Source: Brasenia schreberi | Lineage: Eukaryota > Streptophyta > Magnoliopsida > Nymphaeales > Cabombaceae | DNA: 64,000 nucleotides | Direction of reading: 5' to 3' | Assembly (NCBI GenBank): GCA_036023115.1 | Contig: JAYKKT010000079.1 | Span: forward strand, 10,181,001-10,245,000 | Part shown: positions 32,404 through 46,500 of the stretch, one piece after another | Layout of the letters: each line of letters opens with the position of its first letter | Position numbering within the stretch: the first letter of the stretch is position 1 | The notes under the pieces: generated by a model | Told to the model about the DNA's origin: nothing | Seen by the model: the letters and a program-made list of their open reading frames with translations, nothing else | The model's database searches: none | Made by a program: the position numbers and the translations under genes

Positions 32404-35400
32404 TGTAGATGCAGGAAAATCCTCACCTCGTCTGGCCTTTATCAGGGCCTAGAGCGGATCCTCTCTTCTGTCTAAGGCCTATTTATATAAACAGGGCGTG
32501 CCAGCTAGCTTACCTAAGCTAGCGAAGATATATTTTAATTCTGACTTCTAACGTGGCGACTGTGAGCAAGTGAGCTCTTGTCGTTGCGGACCTTCTTGCA
32601 CCGATGCGCAAGGGTCAGTCTGTACGCTTTTAAAAATCGAGTTTTGGGATAGAAAAAGCTTACAAAAGCGGTTCGAGGTGTTTTTTATTCGGGTCTTTAA
32701 TACGATGGCAGATTTTAGATCACGTGGATTTGCACGTGCCTAAGTCTTTCTTTTTATCCCTTTATGGGCCACCTAGTTTGTGTGTTATGAACACTCCACT
32801 ACATGGGCAAATTTGAGCGGGGCTTGCTTTGATGCAATATGCGTCCTACCTCGTGGTATGGCGTAGATGCAATGCAAACTCACGCTACTCCAAAGGGAAA
32901 ACCCGAATGTAAAGACAATGCCGAAGGGAAATAACCGAAGGGAAATGACTTGTAATGTAAATGCCGAAGGGAGATATGTATATAGGGTATATACGTGCCC
33001 TTACTTGGGTCTTGCAAATAAGAGTGAAGGCTTAATGTGGGTGCGTGCTTGAATTGAAAGACTTACACACACGACATGAAATAAAACCCAAATATAACTT
33101 GTAGTATGGCCTTGATTAAGGTCTTGGGAACAAGAGCGAAAGCTCAATGTGTGTGAGTGCTTGAATTGAAGTACTACGCACACAACATGAAATTAAACCC
33201 AAATAGTATAACACGGCCCTTATTTGGGTCTTTCAAATAAGAGTGAAGGCTCAATGTGTGTGAGTGCTTGAATTAAAAGACTTACACACACGACATGAAA
33301 TGAAAACCCAAATAGTATAGCTCGAACCTTACTTGGGTCTTTCAAATAAGAGCGAAGGCTCAATGTGTGTGCGTGCTTGAATTGAAAGACTACACACACG
33401 ACATGAAATGAAAACCCAAATAGTATAGCACGGCCCTTACTTGGGTCTTTCAAATAAGAGCGAAGGCTCAATGTGTGTGAGTGCTTGAATTGAAAGACAA
33501 CACACCCAACTTAAGCAAAACCCTACGAAAATTAAAGTATATATATATATTTATGTATTAGGGGTTGATTAGGCCCGTGTGTGTTCAAAATCGTGCACGA
33601 CTAAGAGAGTGCACGTGTGTGTGGGTGTGCCAAGCCACGTTATTACAAGCGGGGGGAGACTATGCTCCATTATTACAACCCCGTATCGAATTGAATTTTA
33701 AGCAAGTATACAACTAAGGACCGAGTTAGGCACTTACTAATAGCTGGTCCGAAGATGCCTTGCTTGAGCATGGGCTTGGCCTTCGCCTTGGGCTGCAAGA
33801 GGGAGCTCCACGGAGTTGAACGGCAAGGGGCTGCTGGCCGGCTGCAAATGGGGCGCGGGAGAGGCGCCTTGAAGATGGCCGGCTGCCTAGCAAAGGGCTG
33901 GTTTTATGTGTGGGGCTAAGGTGAGTATGTAGGGTCACTAAGGGAAGGTATATTGTTAGGGAGTATGGCACTAAGGGGAGCCTAAGGGAGTGTCTAATGG
34001 AGCACCTAAGGTTAGCGGGTGGTTGGCCGAATGGAAAGGTGACAGTCGGTAAGGTGGTGGTAGTATAAGTGGCTGAGAGTGGAGGGGGAGTGGAGAAGAG
34101 GTGAGGTGGAGTATGGGGTACTAACCGGATGATGGGAGGCAGCAGGTGGTTGAGGAGAAGCTGGGTGTGGTGGAGTGGCTGGTTCGGTCGGATGAAGAGG
34201 ATGGCGACGGGTGGTTGGGGGGTGGTGGAGTAGGTGGAGCACGGTGGTGGTTGGTGGTGGTGCAGGTGGAGGAGCCGGCTGGGAGTGGGGCAGGTGGAGG
34301 ATGATGGTGATCGGCTGGGAATGGAGGACCCCCCAAAAGCTTGAAAACCCACCCACTAGGGGGGGGGTTTATAGCCTTTGTGAAGGGCAGTGGGGCTGGT
34401 TTTGGGGTAGTGGTTAGGTGGTCTAGGGGTGGTGGTAAGGTAGTAAGGTGGGCTGGTATTAGGGTAGGGCCAGATATTTTAGATACAAGGGGTTTTGGGT
34501 AAGTTGTGTGCTAGGTTTAGGTGGGGTGGTTTAGAGGTTTAGGGTTTATCTAGGTGGGTTGGTTTTAGGGTGAGGTTTAGTGAGGTGGGTTAGGTGATTA
34601 GGCTAGGATTAGGTTAGGTTTAGAGAAATTAACCTAGGTTTAGGGAAGGATTAGGGAAGTGGGTTAGGTGATTAGGTTGGGATTAGGCTGGGATTAGGGA
34701 AGTGGGTTAGGTGATTAGGCTAGGATTAGGGTAGAAGGCTAGGATTAGGTGTTTTTGGTTAGGTTTAGGTGAAGGAGCTCCCTTTGCATGACCTATTGAC
34801 CCTAATCATATCATGTTGGTGCAGCCCTAGGTTAGGTTTTGGCTAATTACAAGCTAAACCCACTTAATTAGTCTAACCCACATGATTAACCCCAAACTTG
34901 ACACACAAGTCAAGCTTAATTACAACACACACTTGATCTTATCCCCCCCCCCACTCTCTCTCATGCCCATAATCCCACGTGAAATTCAAGTGGGCCCCAC
35001 CTCCATTTATGAGAAGGTGATGTGGGCCATGGATATGGATATTGGATTGGATCTCTGGATCCAAATCCAAATCTAAGTCCACACATGGGTTTGGATTGGG
35101 ATCTGGATATATATGGTCTAGATCCAACCCAAACTGAATTTTGACTCCTTCGAGTTGTGTTCGAAACGAACGGTTTGTGCGGGGTCTGACAGCATCAGTA
35201 CTCCGTCTGCGTTGGGTCTTCGCCAACATGATCGTCCGCCTTTGTTTTCGCCTTCTGGAGATGACTTCAAAGGATGTTTTGATGATAACAGGGTCTTGGA
35301 CGTTCGAGATCTTGGGGGTGGATTTGATATGAGAGTTGTTGTGCTGGGCTCGACATGTGCTCCAGTTCCGGGCTCTCTTTAGCTTTCTGGTCCTGTCTGG

Positions 35401-35610
35401 ATTAGGCCAAGCTGCTTCGGGGTTTCAAAAACGTGTTTTAAAAGGTTTTTAAAGCCATATTATACAATTTTGAAATATGTAAAGTTTAAAACATATGTAC
35501 AGGGTTGTCTGGAATGCTTCTGGGTTTCTAAACTCAAAATAGCCCTTTGGGGCTGCTTTGTATAAAACCAGGTGGTTTTGAGAAATTCGTGGGATTTCGA
35601 GGTGTTTACA
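32404..35610 (-). repeat. TatC 3' LTR, 3207 bp
   Basis: Reads TGTAAACACCTCG (35610) to CTGCATCTACA (32404). TATAAA at 34373-34368, GTAAGT at 33737-33732, 110-bp repeats about 33500-33045. Compared with the 5' LTR it lacks about 252 bp (equivalent to 45223-45474) and has about 36 bp extra near 34264-34300. The 208-aa proline-rich ORF at 33726-34352 is compositional. Confidence 0.92.
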
Positions 35611-35657
35611 AATGACACTCTTTGGCCTTGTCCAAATCGATTTGGATAAGGGCAAAG
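35611..35657 (-). promoter_or_regulatory. TatC hairpin and degraded polypurine tract
   Basis: Hairpin 35657-35620 with the same arms as TatB. The PPT reads AAAGAGTGTCATT (35623-35611): a G-to-T change breaks the G-run and the CATC end is CATT, consistent with decay after insertion. Confidence 0.75.
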
Positions 35658-36774
35658 ATGACAAACACCCCTTTGAATGTCTCCCTAGATCTATCCACGA
35701 AAATATGGGATCGTCCCAATTTTTAGAAAAATCTCAATTTACAAACTCTGGTAGGAGGAGATATCACGCCAAAGGGATCTTACTATGGAATTTGGTCCTA
35801 AATGGGATCATGTTTATGCGAATGTTCATGCATGGAATGCAGATGACATGGGTGTGGTGCCAAGAGTGGTGACCTCCTAGAGACCAGATATGGTCGAACT
35901 TTAGAGACTTACAAGGCCTATTGCTCCAAGTGAGCAGATCCTATGCTCTTCGATGTTCGATTTTCAAAACTTATTTACAAAAATATTTACAAAAGGGACA
36001 ACTGTCTTGAGTCTCGATCCTAAGGATCTCGAGCTCTTTGTGCTTGCCCTTGTTTGAGTCTTAACACTTGCTTATCTAGCGGAGGTTTTATAAGAAAACA
36101 AGCTATATTTCAAATTCCTACGTCTTACTCGAAACGTCGAATTCTCAAACAAGATGAAATTCAAGTAAGTAAATCCTATTTTTACTTTAGGATTCCTCGA
36201 AATGAACCATGCTTTAGCTTGGGATAAGCCAGGGATGGGAAAGAGGTACCACGGTCCCTTCTAAAGCGTCCCGTGGTTTAAGGCATAGAAGGCGGAAAAC
36301 TGCTCTTTTTGAGCTCTTTGGCCTCTTTTTCCTTTTTTCATCGAGGGTCTCCCTTTGGGAGTATTTTTTCTTTCATCCCTCTTTTCACAAGAGAATCGAT
36401 TTTTCTTTTGAATTCTGGTTTCTTTCTTTTGGAAAGATGCTTTGCATGGGAAATTCCCTTTGTTTGGGCCGTGTTTTTCCTTTTGGAAGTAGAAGAGAAG
36501 AGGGGAGGACTTATCCCAAGCCTACACTCGATCCATTCCAGATCAGCCTATTTAGAAATAGCACGTACTACTTGCAAGTATCTTGCTATGTTGAACTAGG
36601 CCTTTCTTTGTATGAAGAAGGATTTTGAAATGTAATCACGATTTTAGAGACTCCACTCTTTTACAAGTGCGAATTCTCTCACTCAAGGTCACACGACTTT
36701 GCCTTTGCACCTTATTCTCATGTCTCAGGGCAGCTATCCCTCAAATTTTCGAAAACTGGAATTTAATCCAAATC
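35658..36774 (-). other. TatC 3' non-coding region with broken small ORF
   Basis: Colinear with the 3' region of the other copies. The small ORF starts at ATG 36341 on the minus strand but meets TAG at 36263-36261, where TatB has CAG. Nothing else is recognisable. Confidence 0.7.
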
Positions 36775-39700
36775 CTACACATGATACTTCTTTAAGTATT
36801 GGATATTGATAGGATCTGCTAAATTCCTACCATCTACATCGATCAACCAATATGAATTGTTCGTGGTGGTTGCTCGTACAACATAGGGTCCATCCCACTT
36901 GGGGCGCCACTTTCCGAGTGGATGTGGGCCACGATAATGGATGATTTTCAAAATCAGATCCCCCACTTCAAAGTGGTGAGGTCTCATGTGTTTGCTATAA
37001 TGTCGGGTTATCCTTTGCCGGTATGCACGAGCATGATCCATGGCAAGGAGTCGCCTCTCATCTAGCAAATCTAGTTCGGCCATCCTAGCATGCTGAAGCA
37101 TCTCTAGGGGGAGGTCGAGTGCAATGGATGTATGGAATGAATGCAGTTGGGTATGAATGGGGAGAATGGCGTTTGTGCCATAGACCAATTCGAATGGTGT
37201 GGCATTCGTGGGAGTCCGGATGGAAGTCCTATAAGCCCATAAGGCTTCATCCAGCTTCTCGTGCCACGTCCTACCCTTCTCTAAAGTTTTCTCAATTATA
37301 CCAATGAGAGTCTTGTTTGTGGCTTCGGCTTGGCCGTTGCCTTGAGGGTAGTAGGGCGAAGAGAAGTGGTGAGTTATGCCATACGTGTTGCACAACTTAA
37401 CCATCCGCTCGTTCTTAAATGGGGTGCCATTATCAGACACAAGGTCTCGTGGCACCCCAAATCGAGCCAAGATATTCCTCCGGATGAAAGCCACCACATG
37501 TTGCCCCAGTACGTTGGTTAGGGAAATGGCTTCCACCCACTTGGAGAAATACTCTGTGGCCGCTAAAATAAATTGATGCCCATTCGAGGCTTTTGGAAAT
37601 ATTGGGCCTACGATGTCAAACGCCCACATGGTGAATGGCCAGGGGCTGACCACGGAATGCAATGCAGATGAAGGGATATGAATGGCGTGCCCATGCACTT
37701 GGCATGGATGACACTTCTTAGGGTGGACCAAAAATAGCCCCCTCTAAGTATTTTCATTGCCATCATGTTGGCATTAACATGACCTCCACATTCTCCATCG
37801 TGGAATTCATGCATCACTATCCTAGCCTCCTCTAGGTCGATACACCTAAGCAGAATGCCGGTAAAACTTTTCTTGTATAGAACCCCAACCAGAATGGTGT
37901 ATCGGGTCGAAATCTTACGAATGAATGCCTTATCTTTGGATGTGGCATCCTCGGCGAATCCCCCATTTTCTAAAAACTGTTTGATGTCATAAAACCAGGG
38001 TTTTTCAATAGACTCTGGGTTATTTTGGTAAATATCCAGATTGTGTGTGGATGGGTTGGGCGCATGCCATATTTCTAAAGATCGGATCCCTGAGATGGGA
38101 TCGACCTTTAGGGCTGAACCCAAGGAGGAGAGGGCATCGGCGATGCCATTGTCCTCTCTTCCTACGTGTGGAGTTTACACGATTGGAAGGACTGGACCAA
38201 TCGAGTGGCCAACTCGTGATATGGAAGTAGTTTTTCATTATGTACTTGCCAAATTTTCAAAACCTGGTTTATGACAAGGAGTGAATCTCCAAAGACCTCG
38301 ATGCATGATGCCCCTAGAGTTTTCGAAATCCTTAAGCCTTGTATGAGTGCTTCATACTTAGCTACGTTGTTGGAACATTCGAAATCTAAGCGGACTGCTA
38401 TGGGAATATCACCCTTTTCAGGAGAGATTAGGATAACCCCAGCACCAACCCCTTGTTGGTTTCGTGCCCTATCGAAGTGCATCTTCCATACTTGGTTTTC
38501 GAAAGAATTTGCCAAAATGTGGTTTTGAAAATGGTTTTGTAATATGCCTTCATCAGGCATTTCAACAAGTGTGGGATATGCGTCCTCTAAGGGGAACTCA
38601 GCCACGTAGTCTGCTAGGGCTTGCCCCTTAATGGAGATCTGGTGATGGTATTTCAGATCATACTCCATTAGAAGGAGTTGCCATTTGCCCAATCTACCCG
38701 TGAGAATGGGTTTTTCGAATAAGTGCTTGATTGGATCAAGCTTGGACACTATCCAGATCTCATGATCTAGGAAATAGTGTCTGAATTTCTGGTAGGCCCA
38801 GACTAGGGCCAAGCACGTCTTCTCCATGGCTTGATAATTTTGTTCATAAGCCAAGAGAGTTTTCGAAATATAGTAGATGGCATACTCCTTATGGGTGTTA
38901 TCCTCGTATTGAGCCAACAGAGCTCCTAAAGCATTCGCATGCACGGAGATGTAAAGTAAAAGCGGTTTTCCTTGCTTTAGAGGGTTCAAAATGGGGGGAT
39001 TAACCAAGTATGCCTTCAGTCTCTCGAAGGACTTCTAGCATTCGTTATCCCATAAGAATTTCGTGTCCTTCCTCAACAGCTTGTTGAAGGGTTCGCATCT
39101 AGTCGCCAGATTCGATATGAATCGACGAACAGATTGTAAACGACCTTGAAAGCTACGGATTTGAGTGAGATTGGAGGGTGGAGCCATGTCTATGATGGCT
39201 CGACACTTAGAGGGATCGACTTCTATACCCCTTTGGCTCACCATAAAGCCCAAAAGTTTTCCTGATTCTACCCCAAATACACATTTCTGAGGGTTTAGCT
39301 TTACTTTGTAAAGCCTAAGCCTTTCGAAAATCTTTTGCAAACATTCGAGATGAGTGCATCAAGTTTTGGATTTTGCCAGGAGATCATCTACATACACTTC
39401 TACGAGCTCATGAATTTGATCATGGAAGATCATGGTCATGGCTCGTTGGTATGTTGCGCAGGCATTTTTCAAACCAAAGGGCATGACTGTATAGTAGTAC
39501 GTGTCCCATGGGGTTGTGAAGGTGGTCTTACCCTGATCTCGTGGACTTAGTTTAATTTGATTATAGCCTGAATAGCCATCCATAAATGAAAACATTTCAT
39601 GATTTGCAGTACTATTGACTATCAAATCTATGTTTGGCAAAGGATAATTATCCTTTGGAGTGGCTTTATTCAGGTTTTTGAAATCGATGCATATTCGAAT

Positions 39701-40522
39701 TTTCCCATTGGTTTTTCGAACTACAACGATATTTGACAACCAATCAGAATACGCAATGGGTTTTATAAATCCGGCTTTTAGCAGATCTTCTAAACCCTCT
39801 TTGACTTGCGTGTGTACATTCGGGTGTATTTTCCTAAGCTTCTACTTTATGGGTTTTACACCTGCATCTAAGGGAAGACGATGCTCGACAATGCTGGGCT
39901 CTATGCCCGGCATGTCTTCATACGTCCATGCAAATACATCTAAAGAAGTTCGTAGAAATGCAATGAATGCTAACCTTTCAGTTTCATGCAAGCATGCACC
40001 TATTTTGATGGATTTGGGATTGGAATCATCCCCTAAGTTCACCTCTATGAAATCTCCTCCTACTGATTGGGAAGGTCTTTCAAAATCGAGAATTTTATGA
40101 AATTCTAGGAGCTCAGAAGTGGGATCTCCCTCAAGGGGATCCACTTCTGGGCTTCGATCATTCTCGTGGGCTATAGACCCGAGGGAATTTGATGCGTGAT
40201 TTTCAAAAAGACCTGGTCTTGTACTTGGTTTTTCAAGTGATTTCGAAATTTTTGGTCTGGCTATGCAGACGACGTTTCTTTTGAAATCCTTTTCTTTTGC
40301 CAAAGTCCTACTAGGAGCAGCTATATACAAAATCTTTTTGGTATTTTCCAAATTTTTGATTTTTTTGGGTTTTTGTAAAGCAAGAACTTTGGGAACTATA
40401 CAAAGCACTCTATTTTCGAGTTTTTGTTTTTCCATTATTTTTGGCTTTTCTTCTTTTTTGATTTTTTTGATTTTAAGCTTTTCAAATGTTTTTGTGTTTT
40501 TATAAAAGGGATCTTCCGTCAT
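36775..40522 (-). pseudogene. pol: TatC pol, multiply broken
   Basis: Homologous along its whole length to TatE pol. Lesions in reading order: TAG at 39844-39842 (CAG in TatE), TGA at 39361-39359 (CGA), TAG at 39037-39035 (CAA), a 1-nt frameshift near 38170 in the second RNase H, and a 25-bp deletion near 37720 just before the integrase CHPC zinc residues. After that the integrase core and C-terminal domain stay open to 36775. Start: here the ATG at 40522 (MTEDPF...) is in frame with the downstream MEKQK ATG used in the other copies, so the ancestral pol may have started there. It cannot make a working enzyme. Confidence 0.9.
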
Positions 40523-40553
40523 ACCTACGAAGGGAAAACACTACAGGTTAGAC

Positions 40554-43417
40554 TCAGAATAGGAGATCTAAATCGTAGGTCTTTTCTAAGGCAGGTTCCA
40601 GGGCACCCTTGACCCAGGTGGTCACAGGGGGTGGTTCCGGCTGTATTCGAGGAGTATAGCCGATCCCATATCGGCTTGGATTGACCCTAGGAAGGATGGG
40701 CTCTAGGAGACCCTGGTTCTGCGCCCCTAGACTCTTGTAGGGCATGTAGCCCATGTTTAACAACATGTTCCACGATTTTCTATTTTTTGAAAAGGCGTGG
40801 TACAAATCGTGGTCCTGGAACATGCTGTCGTCCATATTCTGCTCATATGGCCTCTTTTCCCGGGGCTTTGAAATAGGGAATGCTTGGGTTTTCCTAGAAG
40901 AGTTAGAATTGGGAGGGGGCCTGCTTTGGGCGGCCCCTTCAAACATACAACCTTCCTAAGGTTGTTTAACACGAGCCTTGGCGGCTCGACCACAATCTGC
41001 CCCAAGTTAGCCTCATGGGCCTGGGAGCTCGATAAACAAGGGGAGTTTATGATCCTCTAAAGCTGTGGGTGACTCTCACCTAGGATCACTACGATCTGGT
41101 CCCTGAAAGGGATCTTGACACACCTGTGGAAGGTGGATGGCACAGCGCACAAACTGTGTATCCAGGGTCTTCCCAGCAACAGGTTATAATGGGGGTGGAT
41201 GTCCAAGACATGGAACACCCCCGTGTGTTCGATCCCTCCCGTTTCCATTGGGAGTTCGATGGATCCTAACGGCCTAGACGCATTCCCATCGTATCCAGTG
41301 ATAACGATGGGGCTTGGGTTTACAGAAGTCAAGGTGACTCCGATTTTATACGCCACATGAAGTGGAAGGATGTTGAGCCCTCCTCCCCCATCGACTAGGC
41401 ACCTGTCCAGAGAGTGGTTATTCAGAACCACCTCGATATGTAGGGCCTGGTTGTGGGATTCGTAGGGTCTATCTACATCATCTTCCGAGAAAGTGATGGG
41501 CAATTTTGCTCCTAATAAAGCCACTTGGGCAGACAAGGATTCCGAACTTATGTTCGAATCAACCTTGGCCCTTTCTAGAATTTTCTCTAATACAAGTCTA
41601 TGCCTAGGCGAGGTTTGTATAAGCTCTAAGATAGGCATGTGAATATGAATCTTTGAAAGGTGGTTTTCGAAGTCATAAGGATTTAGGATGACTTTATCCT
41701 TATCTGCTTTTGGCAGAACACCAGTGATACATGCTTTTGAGGGGCCAGGCACATTGACCACCTTTTGAGCACCTTGAAGGTGCGGGGGTTGATAGATACT
41801 CCCGTATCTAGTCACTTCCCCCACGACCAGCCTAGGGTTCGCGCTAAATTTGGCTCTAAGGATGAGTTTAGGAGCACCTTGGATTTTCAAAACTGGTTTT
41901 GCCGGGGATTACACTTTTGGCGGTCCCCGAATGACGACTTGGGCGGGCTTCTTGTGCAGTACAAGAATGGGCGCACAAGTAGGTCGACCAGACTCTGGCT
42001 TTTGCGCTAGTTCCTTAGAAATGGTGAGGGTACATACCTCCTTTCCTTTTCCACTGCCACTGGCGTGTTTGGGAAAGGGTTCTTTGAAGATAGCTTGAGG
42101 TGGCTCAAGTTTCGCAGTGACCTAGAGCCGGCCTTCTGCTATCAAGTTCTGAATTTTATTTAAAAGGGAGAAACAGCATTTGGTATCATGGCCTTTGAGC
42201 CAATGATACTTACAAAATCGATTTAAATACCCCCCTTTGGAAGTGACTCCTTCGGGGATTTCGGGGAGTTCTATCATGCCTTGGGCAAGTAGGAGGTCTA
42301 GGACCTCCGACACAGGTTGCCCCAGCGGTGTATACTCCCATTTTTCAACCGATTTTTGAAAGGTTTGCTCCCTTTTATTTTCTAGTTTTTCAAAATTTTT
42401 GGAAGTGCCTGCCATGCCTGGATCCACCCGGACATTGGCGATTTTATGGGGCTTTGCCCCTTTGTCCATCGTGGGTAGCCCGTATGTGATGGGCTTTTCC
42501 AGGCGGGTTTTAGAAACAACACTTCCTTTCCATAAGTGATTGTATGTCCCTTTTCTCAAGTTGGTTTCGAAAAGGGATGCCTTTTTGATCAACTTATGGA
42601 AAGTTAAAATCTCATGAAGCGAGAGAAGGGTTTTTAACTCGCTTTTAAAGTTATCCAAGATGAGCATTACTGCGCATCCTTCGAATATGGGCTCTCGCAC
42701 TTGGCCCAAGAGTGACCTCCATCTTATAATGAAGGCATGTACATCTTCGTTCATGCCTTGCTTTGTATCCCTTAAGGTATTCAGAGTCGGCGTGACTTCT
42801 ACGTTGTGTGCAAATCTTTGCATGAAGCAGTTCACTAACTCTTCAAAAGTAGCGAACTGGCTTAAATCGTAAGAAGCCAGCCATTTGGCAGCTGTGCCTT
42901 TAAGGGATAAAGGGAACCAATACACCCATTTCATCGAATCCTTTTTCTTCTTATGGGCTCGACGCGAGAAAAGCTGCAAGTGAGACCTAGGGTCTCCCAT
43001 GCCATCATACCGATGGAAGTTCAGTATTTCATCATCACTGTCTGTTTCGTAATCCATAGGAAGGAAATCAGACAGGGCGTAGCTTCTTTTCTCTTTATTC
43101 TGCCCTTTCAGCAACTGCTGTAGGGCTTTACGGTCCTTTTGTGTGAAGGACTCGTGGTATTGGTTGCCTTCCATTACGGAGGCCTCTTTGTGCTTGCGAG
43201 GTTTTTCAGATTTTTTCTTAGGCCTTTGTTCACTGTTTGATGAACACGAATCGCCTACTTCAGCCTCTTGGCTGAGAGCATCGATTTTGGCCTCAAACTC
43301 CCTTCTTAGGTCCTCGATCTCATCTAGTTTTATTTTGTTTTTGAAAATCCTCCTAGAGTGAGAACTTGATGCGCATGAGCCTTGGCTCGACACTTCACTT
43401 GGATTGGATTTTGACAT
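40554..43417 (-). pseudogene. gag-pro: TatC gag-protease, multiply broken
   Basis: ATG at 43417; open for about 430 codons through the gag core and the knuckle, then TAG at 42124-42122 (CAG in TatB). Further lesions: TAA near 41909, TAG near 41056 (CAG in TatB), a 1-nt deletion near 40870, and TGA at 40556-40554 (CGA in TatE), which shortens the end. The knuckle is also altered (CKYHWLKGHDTKCC). The protease region keeps LVDGGGGLNI. C-to-T type changes dominate. Confidence 0.88.
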
Positions 43418-43537
43418 GCTTTTCAAGCTTTTTCAAAATTTCCTAAGCACAAGCAAAGAAAACAACTTAAAAACGACACCTTTTTAACAAAATTTTTCGC
43501 AAGCTTCTAACCTAAAACTCGATTTTTGAAAGGCTCA

Positions 43538-43556
43538 CGTCCCACCGGGCGTGCCA
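43538..43556 (-). other. TatC primer-binding site
   Basis: Same 19-mer TGGCACGCCCGGTGGGACG on the minus strand, 5 nt (GAGAT) after the LTR end at 43562. Confidence 0.85.
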
Positions 43557-43561
43557 ATCTC

Positions 43562-46500
43562 TATAGACGCAAGAAAATCCTTGCCTCGTCTGGCCTTTCT
43601 CAGGGCCTGGAGCGGATCCTCTCTTGTGTCTAAGGCCTATTTATATAAACAGGGCGTGCCAGCTAGCTTACCTAAGCTAGCAAAGATATATTTTAATTCT
43701 AACTTCTAACGTGGCGACTGTGAGCAAGTGAGCTCTTGTTGTCGCGGACCTTCTTGCACCAATGCGCAAGGGTCAGTTTGTACGCTTTTAAAAATCGAGT
43801 TTTGGGATAGAAAAAGCTTACGAAAGCGGATCGAGGTGTTTTTGATTCGGGTCTTTAATACGATGGCAGATTTTAGATCACGTGGATTTGCACGTGCCTA
43901 AGTCTTTCTTTTTATCCCTTTATGGGCCACCTAGTTTGTGTGTTATGAACACTCCACTACATGGGCGAATTTGAGCGGGGCTTGCTTTGATGCAATATGC
44001 GTCCTACCTCATGGTATGGCGTAGATGCAATGCAAACTCACGCTACTCCAAAGGGAAAACCCAAATGTAAAGACAATGCCGAAGGGAAATAACCGAAGGG
44101 AAATAACTGAAGGGAAATGACTTGTAATGTAAATGCCGAAGGGAGATATGTATATAGGGTATATACGTGCCCTTACTTGGGTCTTGCAAATAAGAGCGAA
44201 GGCTCAATGTGGGTGCGTGCTTGAATTGAAAGACTTACACACACGACATGAAATAAAACCCAAATATAACTTGTAGTATGGCCTTGATTAAGGTCTTGGG
44301 AATAAGAGCGAAAGCTCAATGTGTGTGAGTGCTTGAATTGAAGTACTACGCACACAACATGAAATTAAACCCAAATAGTATAACACGGCCCTTACTTGGG
44401 TCTTTCAAATAAGAGCGAAGGCTCAATGTGTGTGAGTGCTTGAATTAAAAGACCTACACACACGACATGAAATGAAAACCCAAATAGTATAGCTCGGCCC
44501 TTACTTGGGTCTTTCAAATAAGAGCGAAGGCTCAATGTGTGTGCGTGCTTGAATTGAAAGACTACACACACGACATGAAATGAAAACCCAAATAGTATAG
44601 CACGACCCTTACTTGGGTCTTTCAAATAAGAGCGAAGGCTCAATGTGTGTGAGTGCTTGAATTGAAAGACAACACACCCAACTTAAGCAAAACCCTACGA
44701 AAATTAAAGTATATATATATATTTATGTATTAGGGGCTGATTAGGTCCGTGTGTGTTCAAAATCGTGCACGACTAAGAGAGTGCACGTGTGTGTGGGTGT
44801 GCCAAGCCACGTTATTACAAGCGGGGGGAGACTATGCTCCGTTATTACAACCCCGTATCGAATTGAATTTTAAGCAAGTATACAACTAAGGACCGAGTTA
44901 GGCACTTACTAATAGCTGGTCCGAAGATGCCTTGCTTGAGCGTGGGCTTGGCCTTCGCCTTGGGCTGCAAGAGGGAGCTCCGCGGAGTTGAACGACAAGG
45001 GGCTGCTGGCCGGCTGCAAATGGGGCGCGGGAGAGGTGCCTTGAAGATGGTCGGCTGCCTAGCAAAGGGCTAGTTTTATGTGTGGGGCTAAGGTGAGTAT
45101 GTAGGGTCACTAAGGGAAGGTATATTGTTAGGGAGTATGGCACTAAGGGGAGCCTAAGGGAGTGTCTAATGGAGCACCTAAGGTTGGCGGGTGGTTGGCC
45201 GAATCGAAAGGTGACAGTCGGTTGGAGTGGCCGACTGCTAGGGGAGGCTCGGTGGTGGTGGTTTGCTAGGGTGGCTATGGGTGGAGGATGGAAGGAAGCT
45301 AGCTAGGGTATGGGGTAAGGTGGTGGTGGGTGTGGTGAGATGGATATATGTAGGTCTTAGGGAGTTGGATGGGGTAGCCGGGTGTAGCTAGGGTGTCTAG
45401 GTAATGGCGGGTAGTTAGGTTGGGTGAGGCTTGGCCGAATGGGAATGGTGGCGGCAGGTGGCTGGTGTTAGGGTAAGGTGGTGGTAGTATAGGTGGCTGA
45501 GAGTGGAGGGGGAGTGGAGAAGAGGTGAGGTGGAGTATGGGTTACTAACCGGATGATGGGAGGCGGCGGGTGGTTGAGGAGAAGCCGGGTGTGGTGGAGT
45601 GGCTGGTTCGGCCAGATGAAGAGGATGGCGACGGGTGGCTGGGGAGTGGTGGAGCAAGTGGAGCACGGTGGTGGCTGGTGGTGGTGCAGGTGGAGGATGA
45701 TGGTGATCGGCTGGGAATGGAGGACCCCCCAAAAGCTTGAAAACCAGCCCACTAGGGGGGGGGGGTTTATAACCTTTGTGAAGGGTGGTGGGGCTGGTTT
45801 TGGGGTAGTGGTTAGGTGGTCTAGGGGTGGTGGTAAGGTAGTAAGGTGGGCTGGTATTAGGGTAGGGCTAGATATTTTAGATACAAGGGGTTTTGGGTAA
45901 GTTGTGTGCTAGGTTTAGGTGGGGTGGTTTAGAGGTTTAGGGTTTAGCTAGGTGGGTTGGTTTTAGGGTGAGGTTTAGTGAGGTGGGTTAGGTGATTAGG
46001 ATAGGATTAGGTTAGGTTTAGGGAAATTAACCTAGGTTTAGGGAAGGATTAGGGAAGTGGGTTAGGTGATTAGGCTAGGATTAGGATCGGATTAGGGTAG
46101 AAGGCTAGGATTAGGTGTTTTTGGTTAGGTTTAGGTGAAGGAGCTCCCTTTGCATGACCTATTGACCCTAATCATATCATGTTGGTGCAGCCCTAGGTTA
46201 GGTTTTGGCTAATTACAAGCTAAACCCACTTAATTAGTCTAACCCACATGATTAACCCCAAACTTGACACACAAGTCAAGCTTAATTACAACACACACTT
46301 GATCTTATCCCCCCCCCACTCTCTCTCATGCCCATAATCCCACGTGAAATTCAAGTGGGCCCCACCTCCATTTATGAGAAGGTGATGTGGGCCATGGATA
46401 TGGATATTAGATTGGATCTTTGGATCCAAATCCAAATCCAAGTCCACACATGGGTTTGGATTGGGATCTGGATATATATGGTCCAGATCCAACCCAAACT

